DNA from: Labilithrix sp.
Lineage (GTDB): Bacteria; Myxococcota_A; Polyangia; Polyangiales; Polyangiaceae
Length of the DNA stretch: 38,498 nt
Assembly: GCA_019637105.1 (NCBI GenBank)
Contig: JAHBWF010000068.1
Location: forward strand, 1 to 38,498
Reading direction: 5' to 3'
A program made the translations under genes and the position numbers. The notes beneath the pieces are model-generated. The model had not been told where the DNA came from. It saw only the letters and a program-made list of their open reading frames with translations, and ran no database searches. Shown one piece after another: positions 25,279 to 33,592 of this stretch. The number at the start of each line of letters is the position of its first letter. Position 1 is the stretch's first letter.

Positions 25279-26658
25279 TCAGTGCGCGAAGTGACGCGCG
25301 GCCGCGCGCGCGCCTCCGGGCGCGCTCAGCTTCGCGCAGACGTCCTCGATGTCGTCGCACAGCATCGAGCCGAGATCGGCGCTGAAGCCCTCCCTCACGA
25401 CGACGCGCAAGACCGCGACGTCCTCCGCTCCCGGGGGCATCGTGTACGCGGGGACCTGCCAGCCGCGCGCCCGCAGCTCGTGCGACACGTCGAAGACCGT
25501 GTAGCCCGGCGCGCCCGTCAGCTCGAACGTCACGACGGGGATGGCGCTCCCGTCGCTGATCACGCGGAAGTGATCCATCGCGGCGAGCCGCGCGCTCACC
25601 TGCAGCGCGGTCTCGCGCAGCGTCTCCATGACGGCGCGGTACCCCGCGCGGCCGAGCCGCAGGAAGTTGTAGTACTGCGCGACGATCTGGCTCCCCGGCC
25701 GCGAGAAGTTCAGCGTGAACGTCGGCATCTCGCCGCCGAGGTAGTTGACGCGGAACACGAGCTCGCTGGGCAAGTGCTCCCTCGCGCGCCACACGACGAA
25801 GCCGACGCCGGGGTACGTGAGGCCGTACTTGTGTCCGCTCGCGTTGATCGAGACGACGCGGGGCACCCTGAAGTCCCACGGCAGCGCCGGGTGCAAAAAG
25901 GGCGCGACGAAGCCGCCGCTCGCGGCGTCGACGTGGATCGGCACGTCGGGGCCCCCGGCGCCGGCGAGCGCGTCGAGGGCGCCGGAGATCTCGGCGACCG
26001 GCTCGAGCTCGCCGCTGTAGGTCGTGCCGAAGATCGCGACGACGCCGATCGTGCGCTCGTCGACGGCCCCCCGCACCTGGTCCGGGGTGACGACGTAGCG
26101 CCCGCGCGCCATCGGCAGGAACTTCGGCTCGACGTCGAAATACCGGCAGAACTTCTCCCACACCACCTGGACGTTGCTGCCCATGACCAGGTTCGGCCGG
26201 GCGTCGTCCTCGCCGGCGGCGCGCCGCCTGGCTCTCCAGCGCCATTTCATCGCCAGGCCGGCGAGCATGACCGCCTCGCTCGAGCCGATGGTCGAGACGC
26301 CCGTCGCCGCCGCGGCGTCGGTCGTCGAGAGGCCTTCGGCGTGGAACAGATCGGCCACCATCGAGACGCAGCGACGCTCCATCTCCGCCGTCCGCGGGTA
26401 CTCGTCCTTGTCGATCAGGTTCTTGTCCGCGGCCTCGGCCATCAGCGCGTCGGCCAAGGGCTCCATCCACGTCGTCACGAACGTGGCCAGGTTCAGCCGC
26501 GAGCTCCCGTCGAGCATCAGCTCGTCGTGGATGAAGCGATACGCCGCCTCCGGAGCCGTCTCGTCCTCGGGCATGCGCAGCGCCGGGAACGGCTCGACGG
26601 CCATCCGACCCGTGTAGGCCGGCGCGAGGACGGACCTGTCTCGGCGACTCTTGCTCAT
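25279..26658 (-). CDS. gad: Glutamate decarboxylase
   Basis: 459 residues, close to the 466 of Escherichia coli GadB. PLP-dependent, makes GABA from glutamate with uptake of a proton. The cofactor Lys277 is in INASGHKYGL, the pyridine-binding Asp244 in HVDAASGGF; TIGSSEAVMLAGLAMKWRW and GTTYSGELEPV are GAD signatures. The C-terminus ends in His (ARHFAH), as in GadB where the terminal histidine takes part in pH control; that link is inference. Start ATG at 26658, no clear ribosome site. Together with gabT it gives GABA synthesis and removal. It is divergent from the dioxygenase gene across 210 nt. Confidence 0.93.
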   Translation of the reverse strand: MSKSRRDRSVLAPAYTGRMAVEPFPALRMPEDETAPEAAYRFIHDELMLDGSSRLNLATFVTTWMEPLADALMAEAADKNLIDKDEYPRTAEMERRCVSMVADLFHAEGLSTTDAAAATGVSTIGSSEAVMLAGLAMKWRWRARRRAAGEDDARPNLVMGSNVQVVWEKFCRYFDVEPKFLPMARGRYVVTPDQVRGAVDERTIGVVAIFGTTYSGELEPVAEISGALDALAGAGGPDVPIHVDAASGGFVAPFLHPALPWDFRVPRVVSINASGHKYGLTYPGVGFVVWRAREHLPSELVFRVNYLGGEMPTFTLNFSRPGSQIVAQYYNFLRLGRAGYRAVMETLRETALQVSARLAAMDHFRVISDGSAIPVVTFELTGAPGYTVFDVSHELRARGWQVPAYTMPPGAEDVAVLRVVVREGFSADLGSMLCDDIEDVCAKLSAPGGARAAARHFAH

Positions 26659-26831
26659 CGGCGTGTCGGACTCGCTACCCGACGGGCGCGGGCGGCGCAA
26701 ACAGGCACCGCGCCGCAAGAGCGCGCCTGCGTCGGCGGAGCGCGCCTCCTCCGCGCGCTCCGGCGGCTCCGGATCGCGCGCCGGGCTCCCGCGCCGCGGG
26801 CGACGCGCAGCGCGCCGGAGGGCGGCGCCGC

Positions 26832-26862
26832 TTGAGCAATTCATTATAGCGAACTATCGTTC
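26832..26862. promoter_or_regulatory. Divergent gad / dioxygenase promoter with operator-like palindromes
   Basis: An AT-rich island in GC-rich DNA. Plus strand: TTGAGC (26832-26837), 17 nt, TATCGT (26855-26860), leading to a start 8 nt later at 26869. Minus strand: perfect TATAAT at 26848-26843, pointing toward gad, with a poor -35. Two overlapping inverted repeats, ATAG-CGAA-CTAT (26846-26857) and GAAC-TATC-GTTC (26851-26862), lie between and over the -10 boxes, as an operator for a dimeric repressor would. No regulator gene is adjacent. Confidence 0.5.
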
Positions 26863-26868
26863 ATCATC

Positions 26869-27951
26869 ATGAATTCGACCGTGGACGTCCACGACGGCTG
26901 GCTTCGCGTGACCTTCGGCGATCGCGGCGGCGGGACCGCGGACTTCCACTTCCGATGGCTGAGGCACAACTGCGACGTCGATCGCCACCCGCTCACGCAC
27001 GAGCGGATCGCCTGTTCGTCGGAGCTGCCGGACGTCCTCGGCGTGACGCGCGCCTCGATCGAGGGCGACGCGCTCGCCGTGACGTGGGCCCACGACGAGC
27101 GGACGAGCCGCTACGCCTTGAGCTGGCTGCGCGAGCACGCGTACGCGCGCGATCGCGCGATCGTGCCGCCGCCGTCCTCCGATCCCTCGCGCCTCGAGAT
27201 CGCGGTCTCCGGCGCGACGCTCGGCGAGCTGGCGGCGAGCGCGCTCGCGCGGACGTACGAGCGCGGCGCGGCGGTCGTCCGTCGCGGCGCGAGCGTGACG
27301 AGGCCGGAGGACGAGACCGAGTCGATCGTCGAGGCCTTCGCCGCGCAGGGCCTCGAGGTCATCGGGACGCACTTCGGGCGCATCGAGGACCTGCGGACGG
27401 ACAACACGACGAACCAGAACACCGATCAGCTCGGGTACACCGACGCCGCGGTCGACCTCCACACGGACCAGCCGTTCCTCGACGCCCCGCCGCGCTGGCA
27501 GCTCCTCCAGAGCATCCGCGCGGCCGAGCACGGCGGCGAGAACGACGTCGTCGACGCGCAGGCCGCGGCGCGCCACCTCCGCAGCGTCGACGCCGAGGCG
27601 TACGCGATCCTCACCGGGACGCCGGTGGTCTTCCATCGCCGACAGGCGGCGTTCGAACGCGTCGTCGTCGCGCCCGTCCTCGAGGAGGACGGCGACGCCG
27701 TCCGCGTCCGCTTCTCGTACTTCACGATGGCCCCTCACCGCCTGCCCTTCGAGCGGATGGAAAGCTTCTATCGCGCGTACGATCGCTTCTCGCGGCTCGT
27801 CCGCGACCCACGGCACCGCACGCGCTTCACGCTCGCGCCCGGCGATTTCCTCCTCTACGACAACCGCCGCATGCTCCACGGCCGGACGGCCTTCCGCGGC
27901 GCGCGCTGGCTCCGCGGCGTCTACTTCGATCGGCCGGCCCCCGCCGCCTGA
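26869..27951 (+). CDS. Gamma-butyrobetaine hydroxylase-like 2-oxoglutarate dioxygenase
   Basis: 360 residues. N-terminal DUF971-like zinc-binding region (about 1-95), then a TauD/CAS-type Fe(II)/2-oxoglutarate domain. The iron triad is H198, D200 (DLHTDQPF) and H337 (RMLHGRTAF); an Arg near 349 (WLRGVYFD) fits the 2-oxoglutarate clamp. In the family the N-terminal zinc site is C-x-C-xx-C plus His; here the same spacing reads C35, D37, H40, with H90 as the fourth candidate. Family members hydroxylate gamma-butyrobetaine or trimethyllysine. The gad/gabT neighbourhood suggests a GABA-related substrate, but this is inference. The ATG is 8 nt from a -10-like hexamer, so leaderless. Confidence 0.85.
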   Translation: MNSTVDVHDGWLRVTFGDRGGGTADFHFRWLRHNCDVDRHPLTHERIACSSELPDVLGVTRASIEGDALAVTWAHDERTSRYALSWLREHAYARDRAIVPPPSSDPSRLEIAVSGATLGELAASALARTYERGAAVVRRGASVTRPEDETESIVEAFAAQGLEVIGTHFGRIEDLRTDNTTNQNTDQLGYTDAAVDLHTDQPFLDAPPRWQLLQSIRAAEHGGENDVVDAQAAARHLRSVDAEAYAILTGTPVVFHRRQAAFERVVVAPVLEEDGDAVRVRFSYFTMAPHRLPFERMESFYRAYDRFSRLVRDPRHRTRFTLAPGDFLLYDNRRMLHGRTAFRGARWLRGVYFDRPAPAA

Positions 27952-27982
27952 CGCAGCGCGCGGGAGGGCGCGGTCGGCGCGC

Positions 27983-29521
27983 TCAGGCCCGCCGGCGCTC
28001 GAGCTCCGACACGACGAGCTCCGTCCGGGTGCTCCGCGAGCCCTTCACGAGGACCGCGTCGCCCGAGGCGACGTGCTCCTTCGCGATCGCCGCGGCCGCC
28101 CGGGTGTCGGGCGCGCGCTCGACCGTGACGCCGCGCGCGGCCGCGCGATCGAGGGCGCGATCGACGAGGCCGCCGCACCCGATCGCGAGCACGACGCCCG
28201 CGTCGGCGATCGCGTCGCCGAGGGCGTCGTGCTCCGGCTCGGCGAGCGGGCCGAGCTCCTTCATCTCGCCGAGGACGACGACCTTGCGCCGCGCGCCCGC
28301 GATCTCGGAGAGCGTCGCGAGCGCCGCGCGCATGCTCGCCGGGTTGGCGTTGTAGGTGTCGTCGAGCACGAGGACGTCGCCGGCGAGCGCGCGGACCGAG
28401 CCGCGGTCCTCCAAGCGCACGCGCGCGAGCGCGCGCTCGACGGCGGCCGTAGAGAGGACCTCTCGGCTCACGGCCTCCTGCGCCGCGAGCGCCGCGGTCA
28501 GATCGATCGCGGCGGCCTCGCCCGGCAGCGGGAGGTGGAACGTGAGCTCGCGGCCGGCGCACGAGACGACGACGCGCGAGCCCGCCGCCTCCGGGATCCG
28601 ATCCGCGAGGCGGTAGTGCGGCCTCCCCGCGGACGGCGCGCCGGGCGGGAGCGACGACGGCCGCGCCGAGCGCGCGATCGCCTCGGCCGCGCCGTCCTCG
28701 GCGAACGAGCCGGCGCGTCGCGTCGTGGCCGCGCCTCGCCCGAACGTCTCGACGCGGCGGACGCGGGCCTCGCGCGCCGCGCGCCGGACGAGCTCGTCGT
28801 CGGCGTTCACGATCGCGACGCCGTCGGGCCCGAGCGCCCGGTACACGGCGCCCTTCTCCCTCATGACGCCCTCGCGCCCGCCGACGCCCTCGGCGTGCGC
28901 GACGCCGACGTTCACGACGACGGAGACGTCCGGCCTCGCGAACGCGCAGATCGCGTCGAGCTCGCCGGGGAGGCTCATCCCCATCTCGAGCACGCAGAAG
29001 CGGTGCGCGGGCTCGAGCGCGAAGATCACGGCGGGGACGCCGACGCGGTTGTTGAGGTTGCCCGCGGTGAAGTGCGTGGGCGCGATCTCCGCGAGGAGCG
29101 CGGCGGTGAGCTCCTTCGTCGTCGTCTTGCCGGCGCTGCCCGTGACGGCGACGACGCGGCCGTCGAGCGACTCCATGCGCCAACGCGTGAGGTGCGCGCG
29201 CGCGAGGTCGCCCCACGCGACCAGCGTGTCGACCACCTCGACCACGCTCACGCGCTCCGGGACGTCGACCTCGGCGCCCTTCTCCACGATCACCACGGCG
29301 GCGCCCGCGTCCGCGGCGGCGCCGACGAACGCGTGCCCGTCGTGCGCCTCGCCGCGGAGCGCGACGAAGAGGCTCCCGGGCCCGACCGCGCGGCTGTCGC
29401 TGAAGACCCCGACCGTCGGCTCGTCGGCGCGCGCGCCGCGACGGGCGATCGACCCGCCGGTCGCGCGCGCGACCTCGGAGAGGAGGAAACGTGCGCGGTT
29501 GGAGGGGATTGGCGTCGCCAT
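27983..29521 (-). CDS. murF: MurF, D-alanyl-D-alanine adding ligase
   Basis: 512 residues. Joins D-Ala-D-Ala to the UDP-MurNAc-tripeptide. The ATP loop GSAGKTTT is at 128-135; THFTAGNLNNRVGVP, EMGMSLPGEL and DDTYNANPASM are MurF signatures. An internal insertion rich in Arg, Pro and Ser lies in the central domain (about 275-315). The start ATG shares one base with the murE stop (TGATG). It is the last gene of block 1; the usual next gene, mraY, lies 9.1 kb further on. It is convergent with the dioxygenase gene with a 31-nt gap and no obvious terminator. Confidence 0.96.
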   Translation of the reverse strand: MATPIPSNRARFLLSEVARATGGSIARRGARADEPTVGVFSDSRAVGPGSLFVALRGEAHDGHAFVGAAADAGAAVVIVEKGAEVDVPERVSVVEVVDTLVAWGDLARAHLTRWRMESLDGRVVAVTGSAGKTTTKELTAALLAEIAPTHFTAGNLNNRVGVPAVIFALEPAHRFCVLEMGMSLPGELDAICAFARPDVSVVVNVGVAHAEGVGGREGVMREKGAVYRALGPDGVAIVNADDELVRRAAREARVRRVETFGRGAATTRRAGSFAEDGAAEAIARSARPSSLPPGAPSAGRPHYRLADRIPEAAGSRVVVSCAGRELTFHLPLPGEAAAIDLTAALAAQEAVSREVLSTAAVERALARVRLEDRGSVRALAGDVLVLDDTYNANPASMRAALATLSEIAGARRKVVVLGEMKELGPLAEPEHDALGDAIADAGVVLAIGCGGLVDRALDRAAARGVTVERAPDTRAAAAIAKEHVASGDAVLVKGSRSTRTELVVSELERRRA

Positions 29522-31119
29522 CAGGTCTCGCTCTCGTTTACCCGACGTCTCCGCTCGAGCGCCCCCCTCGCCTCGATCCGGTCGTCGAAGGCGCGCTTCT
29601 CGCGGCCGACGATCTGGTAGTCCTCGTGGCCCTTGCCGGCGACGAGGACGACGTCGCCGGGCTCCGCCGCCGCGATCGCCGCCGCGATCGCCGCCCGGCG
29701 ATCGAGCTCGACGAAGAAGCCGCGGGCGCCCCGCGCGGCCTCCGCGGCCGAGACGCGGGAGAGCCCGAGCGCGACGCCCTCGACCACCGGCTCGGCGATC
29801 GAGGCCGGGTCCTCGGTCCGCGGGTTGTCGCTCGTGACGATCGCGACGTCCGCGCCGCGGCCGACGGCCTCGCCCATGGGCCGGCGCTTCGACGGATCGC
29901 GGTCGCCGCCGCAGCCGAAGACGCAGACGACGCGCTTGCCGCCGGCGGCGCCGCGGACCGCGTCGAGCGCGCGCGCGAGGGCGTCCGGCGTGTGCGCGTA
30001 GTCGACGAACACCACGACGTCGTCCTCGGGCCCGTCGCAGCGCTCGAGCCGCCCGGGCGCGCCGGCCTCTCGCGCGAGCGCGGACGCCGCGCGCTCGACG
30101 TCGAGCTCGAGCGCCGAGACGACGCCCATCGCGACGGCGAGGTTCTCGACGTTGTGCGCGCCGACGAGCCGCGTCGCGATCTCGACGGCGCCGCGAGGCG
30201 CTCCCGGCACGCGGAGGACGACGCGCATCCCGGCGCCGCTCGTCTCGACGCTCTCCGGGAAGACGTCCGCGTCGGACGCGCCGGGCCGCGTCCGGACGCG
30301 CAGCACCTTGCACCTCGCCGCCGCGGCGACGGTGGGCCCGAACGGGTCGTCGACGTTCACGACGGCGAGCCCCGGCCCCATCCTCGTGAAGAGCTCGAGC
30401 TTGGCGGCGGCGTAGGCCTCCATCGAGCCGTGAAAATCGAGGTGGTCCTGGGTCAGGTTCGTGAACGCCGCCACGCGGAAGCGCACGGCGGCCACGCGGC
30501 GGAGGACGAGCGCGATCGACGAGACCTCCATCGCCACGTGCGTCGCGCCGCGCGCGCGCATGACGGCGAGGACGCGCGCGAGCTCGTCGGCCTCCGGCGT
30601 CGTGTGCGACGCCGCGATCGTGCGACCGGCGTAGGTGTGCCCCACGGTGCCGACGACGCCGGTCACGGGCGAGCCCAGCGCGCCGTCGATCGCCGCGCGG
30701 ACGAGGTGCGACGACGTCGTCTTCCCGTTGGTCCCCGTGATCCCGACGACGTCGAGCGAGAACGTCGGGTGACCGTAGACGGCCGCCGCGGCGTAGGCGA
30801 ACCCGTCGGCGACGTCCGCCACCCGGAGCACGGGGACGCCGGCCGGCTCGAGCGCGAGGTCGTCGGCCGCGAGGACCGCCACGGCGCCGCGCGCGATCGC
30901 CGACGCGACGAACGCGCGGCCATCGTGCGTCTCGCCCTTGCGGACGACGAACAGGTCGCCCGGCCGCACGCGCCGCGAGTCGTGCTGCACGCCGCGGACG
31001 TTCGCGGTCCGGTCGCCGGCGACGGTCGCGGCGCCCGGCAGCTCGCGCGCGAGCTCCGCGAGGGTCATCCCCTCCGACGGACGCGCCTCCTCGAGGAGCT
31101 CGTCCTCCGGCGCGCTCAT
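29521..31119 (-). CDS. murE: MurE, UDP-MurNAc-tripeptide ligase (meso-diaminopimelate type)
   Basis: 532 residues. Adds the third stem amino acid. The ATP loop GTNGKTT is at 129-135; HTTPEA, NLTQDHLDFHG and YAHTPDAL are family signatures. DNPR at 431-434 is the motif that selects meso-diaminopimelate rather than lysine, so the wall is predicted to be of the Gram-negative type. The ATG overlaps the ftsI stop (ATGA). Confidence 0.97.
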   Translation of the reverse strand: MSAPEDELLEEARPSEGMTLAELARELPGAATVAGDRTANVRGVQHDSRRVRPGDLFVVRKGETHDGRAFVASAIARGAVAVLAADDLALEPAGVPVLRVADVADGFAYAAAAVYGHPTFSLDVVGITGTNGKTTSSHLVRAAIDGALGSPVTGVVGTVGHTYAGRTIAASHTTPEADELARVLAVMRARGATHVAMEVSSIALVLRRVAAVRFRVAAFTNLTQDHLDFHGSMEAYAAAKLELFTRMGPGLAVVNVDDPFGPTVAAAARCKVLRVRTRPGASDADVFPESVETSGAGMRVVLRVPGAPRGAVEIATRLVGAHNVENLAVAMGVVSALELDVERAASALAREAGAPGRLERCDGPEDDVVVFVDYAHTPDALARALDAVRGAAGGKRVVCVFGCGGDRDPSKRRPMGEAVGRGADVAIVTSDNPRTEDPASIAEPVVEGVALGLSRVSAAEAARGARGFFVELDRRAAIAAAIAAAEPGDVVLVAGKGHEDYQIVGREKRAFDDRIEARGALERRRRVNESET

Positions 31120-33248
31120 GACGCGGGCTCGAACACCAGCCGCACGCTCGAGCCCTTCGGCACGGCCGAGCCGGCCGCCGGGAGCTGCTTGACGAGCTTG
31201 CCGCTCCCCTCGACGACCGGCACGAGCCCGACGGCGCCGACGGCGCGGACGGCGTCGCGCGCGCCCATGCCCGCGGTGTCCGGCACCTTCACCGAGCTCG
31301 GGAGCGGCGGGCCCGCGAGCGGCGCCGGCCCCGCGGCCGCGACGGGCGTCCCCGCCGCGCCGGCCCCGTCGCCGTCCTCAGCGGCCGCGGGCTCGTCCGG
31401 CTTCATCGAGACGAGGCTGGGGTCGGCGTCGCTGCCCTTCACGTTCTTGATCTTCGGCGCGGCGTTCGAGGGAGGCACGCCGAGGTAGCGGAGGCTCGCC
31501 TCGGCGACGCGGCGGAACACCGGTCCCGCCAGGTCACCTCCATAACGGCCGATCATCGGCTCGTCGAGCACGACCGCGATGACGAGGCGCGGTTTGTCGG
31601 CCGGGACGAAGCCGACGAACGACGCGGTGTACTTGTCCTCCGAGTACTTGCCGGTCGCCGGATCGACCTTCTGCGCGGTCGCCGTCTTGCCGGCGACGCG
31701 GAAGCCCGACATCGCGGCCTCCACGCCGGTGCCGCCGTCCTCGACGACGGCGGTGAGCATCTCCGTCACCGTCTTGGCGACCGCCTGCGGGACGGCCTCG
31801 CGACGGACGTGCGGAGCCCACTCCCTGACCACGTTGCCGCGCGCGTCGGTGATCTTGCGGACGAGGATCGGCTCCATGACCTTCCCCCCGTTGGCGATCG
31901 CGCTCATCGCCGCCGCGAGCTGCACCGTGGTGACGCTGATGCCCTGACCGAACGAGGCGTTCGCCGTCTCGACCTCGAACCACGGCCGGGCGCGGGGCCG
32001 GAGGACGCCGGAGGCCTCGCCCGGCAGCGGGAGCCCGGTCGGCTCGCCGAAGCCGAAGCGCCGGTACGCGGCGTAGAGGCCGGGCTCGCCGAGCGCGAGC
32101 CCGATCTTGAGCGCGCCGATGTTGGAGCTCTTCGCGAGCACCTGCGTCGTCGTCAGCCAGTCGTTCTGGTGGGTGTCGTGGATCGTGACGTTTCCGATCG
32201 AGTATGTGCCGTGCTCGCAGAAGATCGTCTCGGTCGGCTTGAGCGAGCCGGCCGCGAGCGCGGCCGCGACGGTGAAGACCTTCATGACCGAGCCCGGCTC
32301 GAAGCGATCGGTCACGGCGCGATCGCGGCGCGCGTCCGCCTCCGCCTCGCCGTAGTCGTTCGGGTTGAAGCCGGGCACCGACACCATCGCCAAGAGGTCG
32401 CCCGAGCTGGGATCCATCACGACGAGCGACGCGCCCTTCGTCTCGTAGGTGCGGAACGCGACGTCGAGCTCGCGCTCGGCGACGCGCTGGATCGCCTGGT
32501 CGATCGCGAGGTGGACGTCGTGCCCGGCGAGGCTGCTCTCGTCGGTCGTGCCCTCGGAGAAGATGAGGCGCCCCGAGCGATCGCGCAGGCCGCGCACCTC
32601 TTCGACGCGGCCGCGGAGCTCCTCGTCGAGCGAGAGCTCGAGCCCGTCCTTGCCGAAGCCGTCCGGCGCGACGAAGCCGAGCACCGGACCGGCGAGCTCT
32701 CGGCCCGGGTAGTAGCGCCGGCCCTCGCCCTCGACGCCGAGGCCCTTCACCGCGCCCTTGCCGGGGCCGTACGCGCCGCCGTGCTTCTTCACGTCGCCGA
32801 GATCGCGGATCGCCTGGGCCTCCTCGGCCGTGACGCGCCTCTTCAGCCACACGAAGCGCCGGCGGTTGGCGAGCTTCTGGTGCACGTCCGACGGGTCCAT
32901 CCCGAGGGCGCCCGCGATGCGCGTCGAGAAGTCGATCAGCGCGGCGGCCTGCGTGTTCTGTCCGTCGATGCCCTTCAGCATCTCGACGACGTCGGCGCTG
33001 ATGCTCGGCACCTCGACGCTCGCGGCGAGCGCGGCGCCGTTGCGGTCGTAGATCCCGCCGCGCTTCGGCTCGATGTGGAGGCGCCGCTGGCGCTGGTTCT
33101 CCGCCGTCTCCTTCCACGACGCGGCGTCCTCGACCTGCACGCGGTACGCGCTCGACACGAACCCGCCGAGCCCGAGCGCCATGATCCCCGAGAGCAGTCC
33201 CATGCGGACCCGGATCCACTTCGCCCGGGTGGGATCGAGGTTCTTCAC
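31116..33248 (-). CDS. ftsI: Septal penicillin-binding protein FtsI with PASTA domain
   Basis: 710 residues from a GTG at 33248 overlapping the ftsL stop (GTGA). One N-terminal membrane segment (about 14-35), a dimerisation/pedestal region (RGGIYDRNG at 63-71), and a transpeptidase domain with S320-xx-K323, S374-S-N376 and K521-T-A523. The third motif is KTA rather than the common KTG. After an Ala/Pro/Gly-rich linker (about 595-645) comes one PASTA repeat (VKVPDTAGMGARDAV...), common in Gram-positive and some myxobacterial enzymes but absent from Escherichia coli FtsI. It crosslinks septal peptidoglycan together with FtsW. Confidence 0.95.
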   Translation of the reverse strand: MKNLDPTRAKWIRVRMGLLSGIMALGLGGFVSSAYRVQVEDAASWKETAENQRQRRLHIEPKRGGIYDRNGAALAASVEVPSISADVVEMLKGIDGQNTQAAALIDFSTRIAGALGMDPSDVHQKLANRRRFVWLKRRVTAEEAQAIRDLGDVKKHGGAYGPGKGAVKGLGVEGEGRRYYPGRELAGPVLGFVAPDGFGKDGLELSLDEELRGRVEEVRGLRDRSGRLIFSEGTTDESSLAGHDVHLAIDQAIQRVAERELDVAFRTYETKGASLVVMDPSSGDLLAMVSVPGFNPNDYGEAEADARRDRAVTDRFEPGSVMKVFTVAAALAAGSLKPTETIFCEHGTYSIGNVTIHDTHQNDWLTTTQVLAKSSNIGALKIGLALGEPGLYAAYRRFGFGEPTGLPLPGEASGVLRPRARPWFEVETANASFGQGISVTTVQLAAAMSAIANGGKVMEPILVRKITDARGNVVREWAPHVRREAVPQAVAKTVTEMLTAVVEDGGTGVEAAMSGFRVAGKTATAQKVDPATGKYSEDKYTASFVGFVPADKPRLVIAVVLDEPMIGRYGGDLAGPVFRRVAEASLRYLGVPPSNAAPKIKNVKGSDADPSLVSMKPDEPAAAEDGDGAGAAGTPVAAAGPAPLAGPPLPSSVKVPDTAGMGARDAVRAVGAVGLVPVVEGSGKLVKQLPAAGSAVPKGSSVRLVFEPAS

Positions 33249-33592
33249 GGCTCCGCCTTCGCCTGCGGCCCCTCCCCGGGAGCCGCCTTGCTCGCAGGCT
33301 GCGCGGCGCGCGCGCGGATCGGGACGATGCGATCGGGGCCGGGGGGCTCCATCCCGAGGAGCGATCGGGCGACGATCTCGACGCGCTGCGGGGTCTTGTA
33401 GCTCGCCGCCTCGAGCTCGTGCACGCGCTTGACCTCGCGCAGGCGCGCCTGCTCCTGCCGCGCCTTGCCCAGCTCGTAGCCGAGCGCGACCGTACGCCCG
33501 CGCATCGCGAGGTGGACCACGAACGCGAGCGCGCAGCCGACGACGGCGAGCGTCCAGTGGATGAGGAAGACCCGCGCGCGCCTCAGCGTCAT
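33245..33592 (-). CDS. ftsL: Cell division protein FtsL
   Basis: 115 residues. Short bitopic protein: cytoplasmic TLRRAR, membrane segment about 9-30, then a heptad-like region ELGKARQEQARLREVKRVHE that fits the coiled coil pairing with FtsB. TPQRVEIVARSLLGM resembles the end of FtsL/DivIC proteins. The C-terminal 30 residues are Ala/Pro/Lys-rich. Assignment rests on topology, motif and position between rsmH and ftsI. Starts with ATGA overlap to rsmH. Confidence 0.88.
   Translation of the reverse strand: MTLRRARVFLIHWTLAVVGCALAFVVHLAMRGRTVALGYELGKARQEQARLREVKRVHELEAASYKTPQRVEIVARSLLGMEPPGPDRIVPIRARAAQPASKAAPGEGPQAKAEP

Noticed and set aside
18859-27982. Mobile element origin of the insert in the dcw cluster
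   Set aside because: No transposase, integrase, tRNA, terminal inverted repeats or target duplication were seen at the borders.
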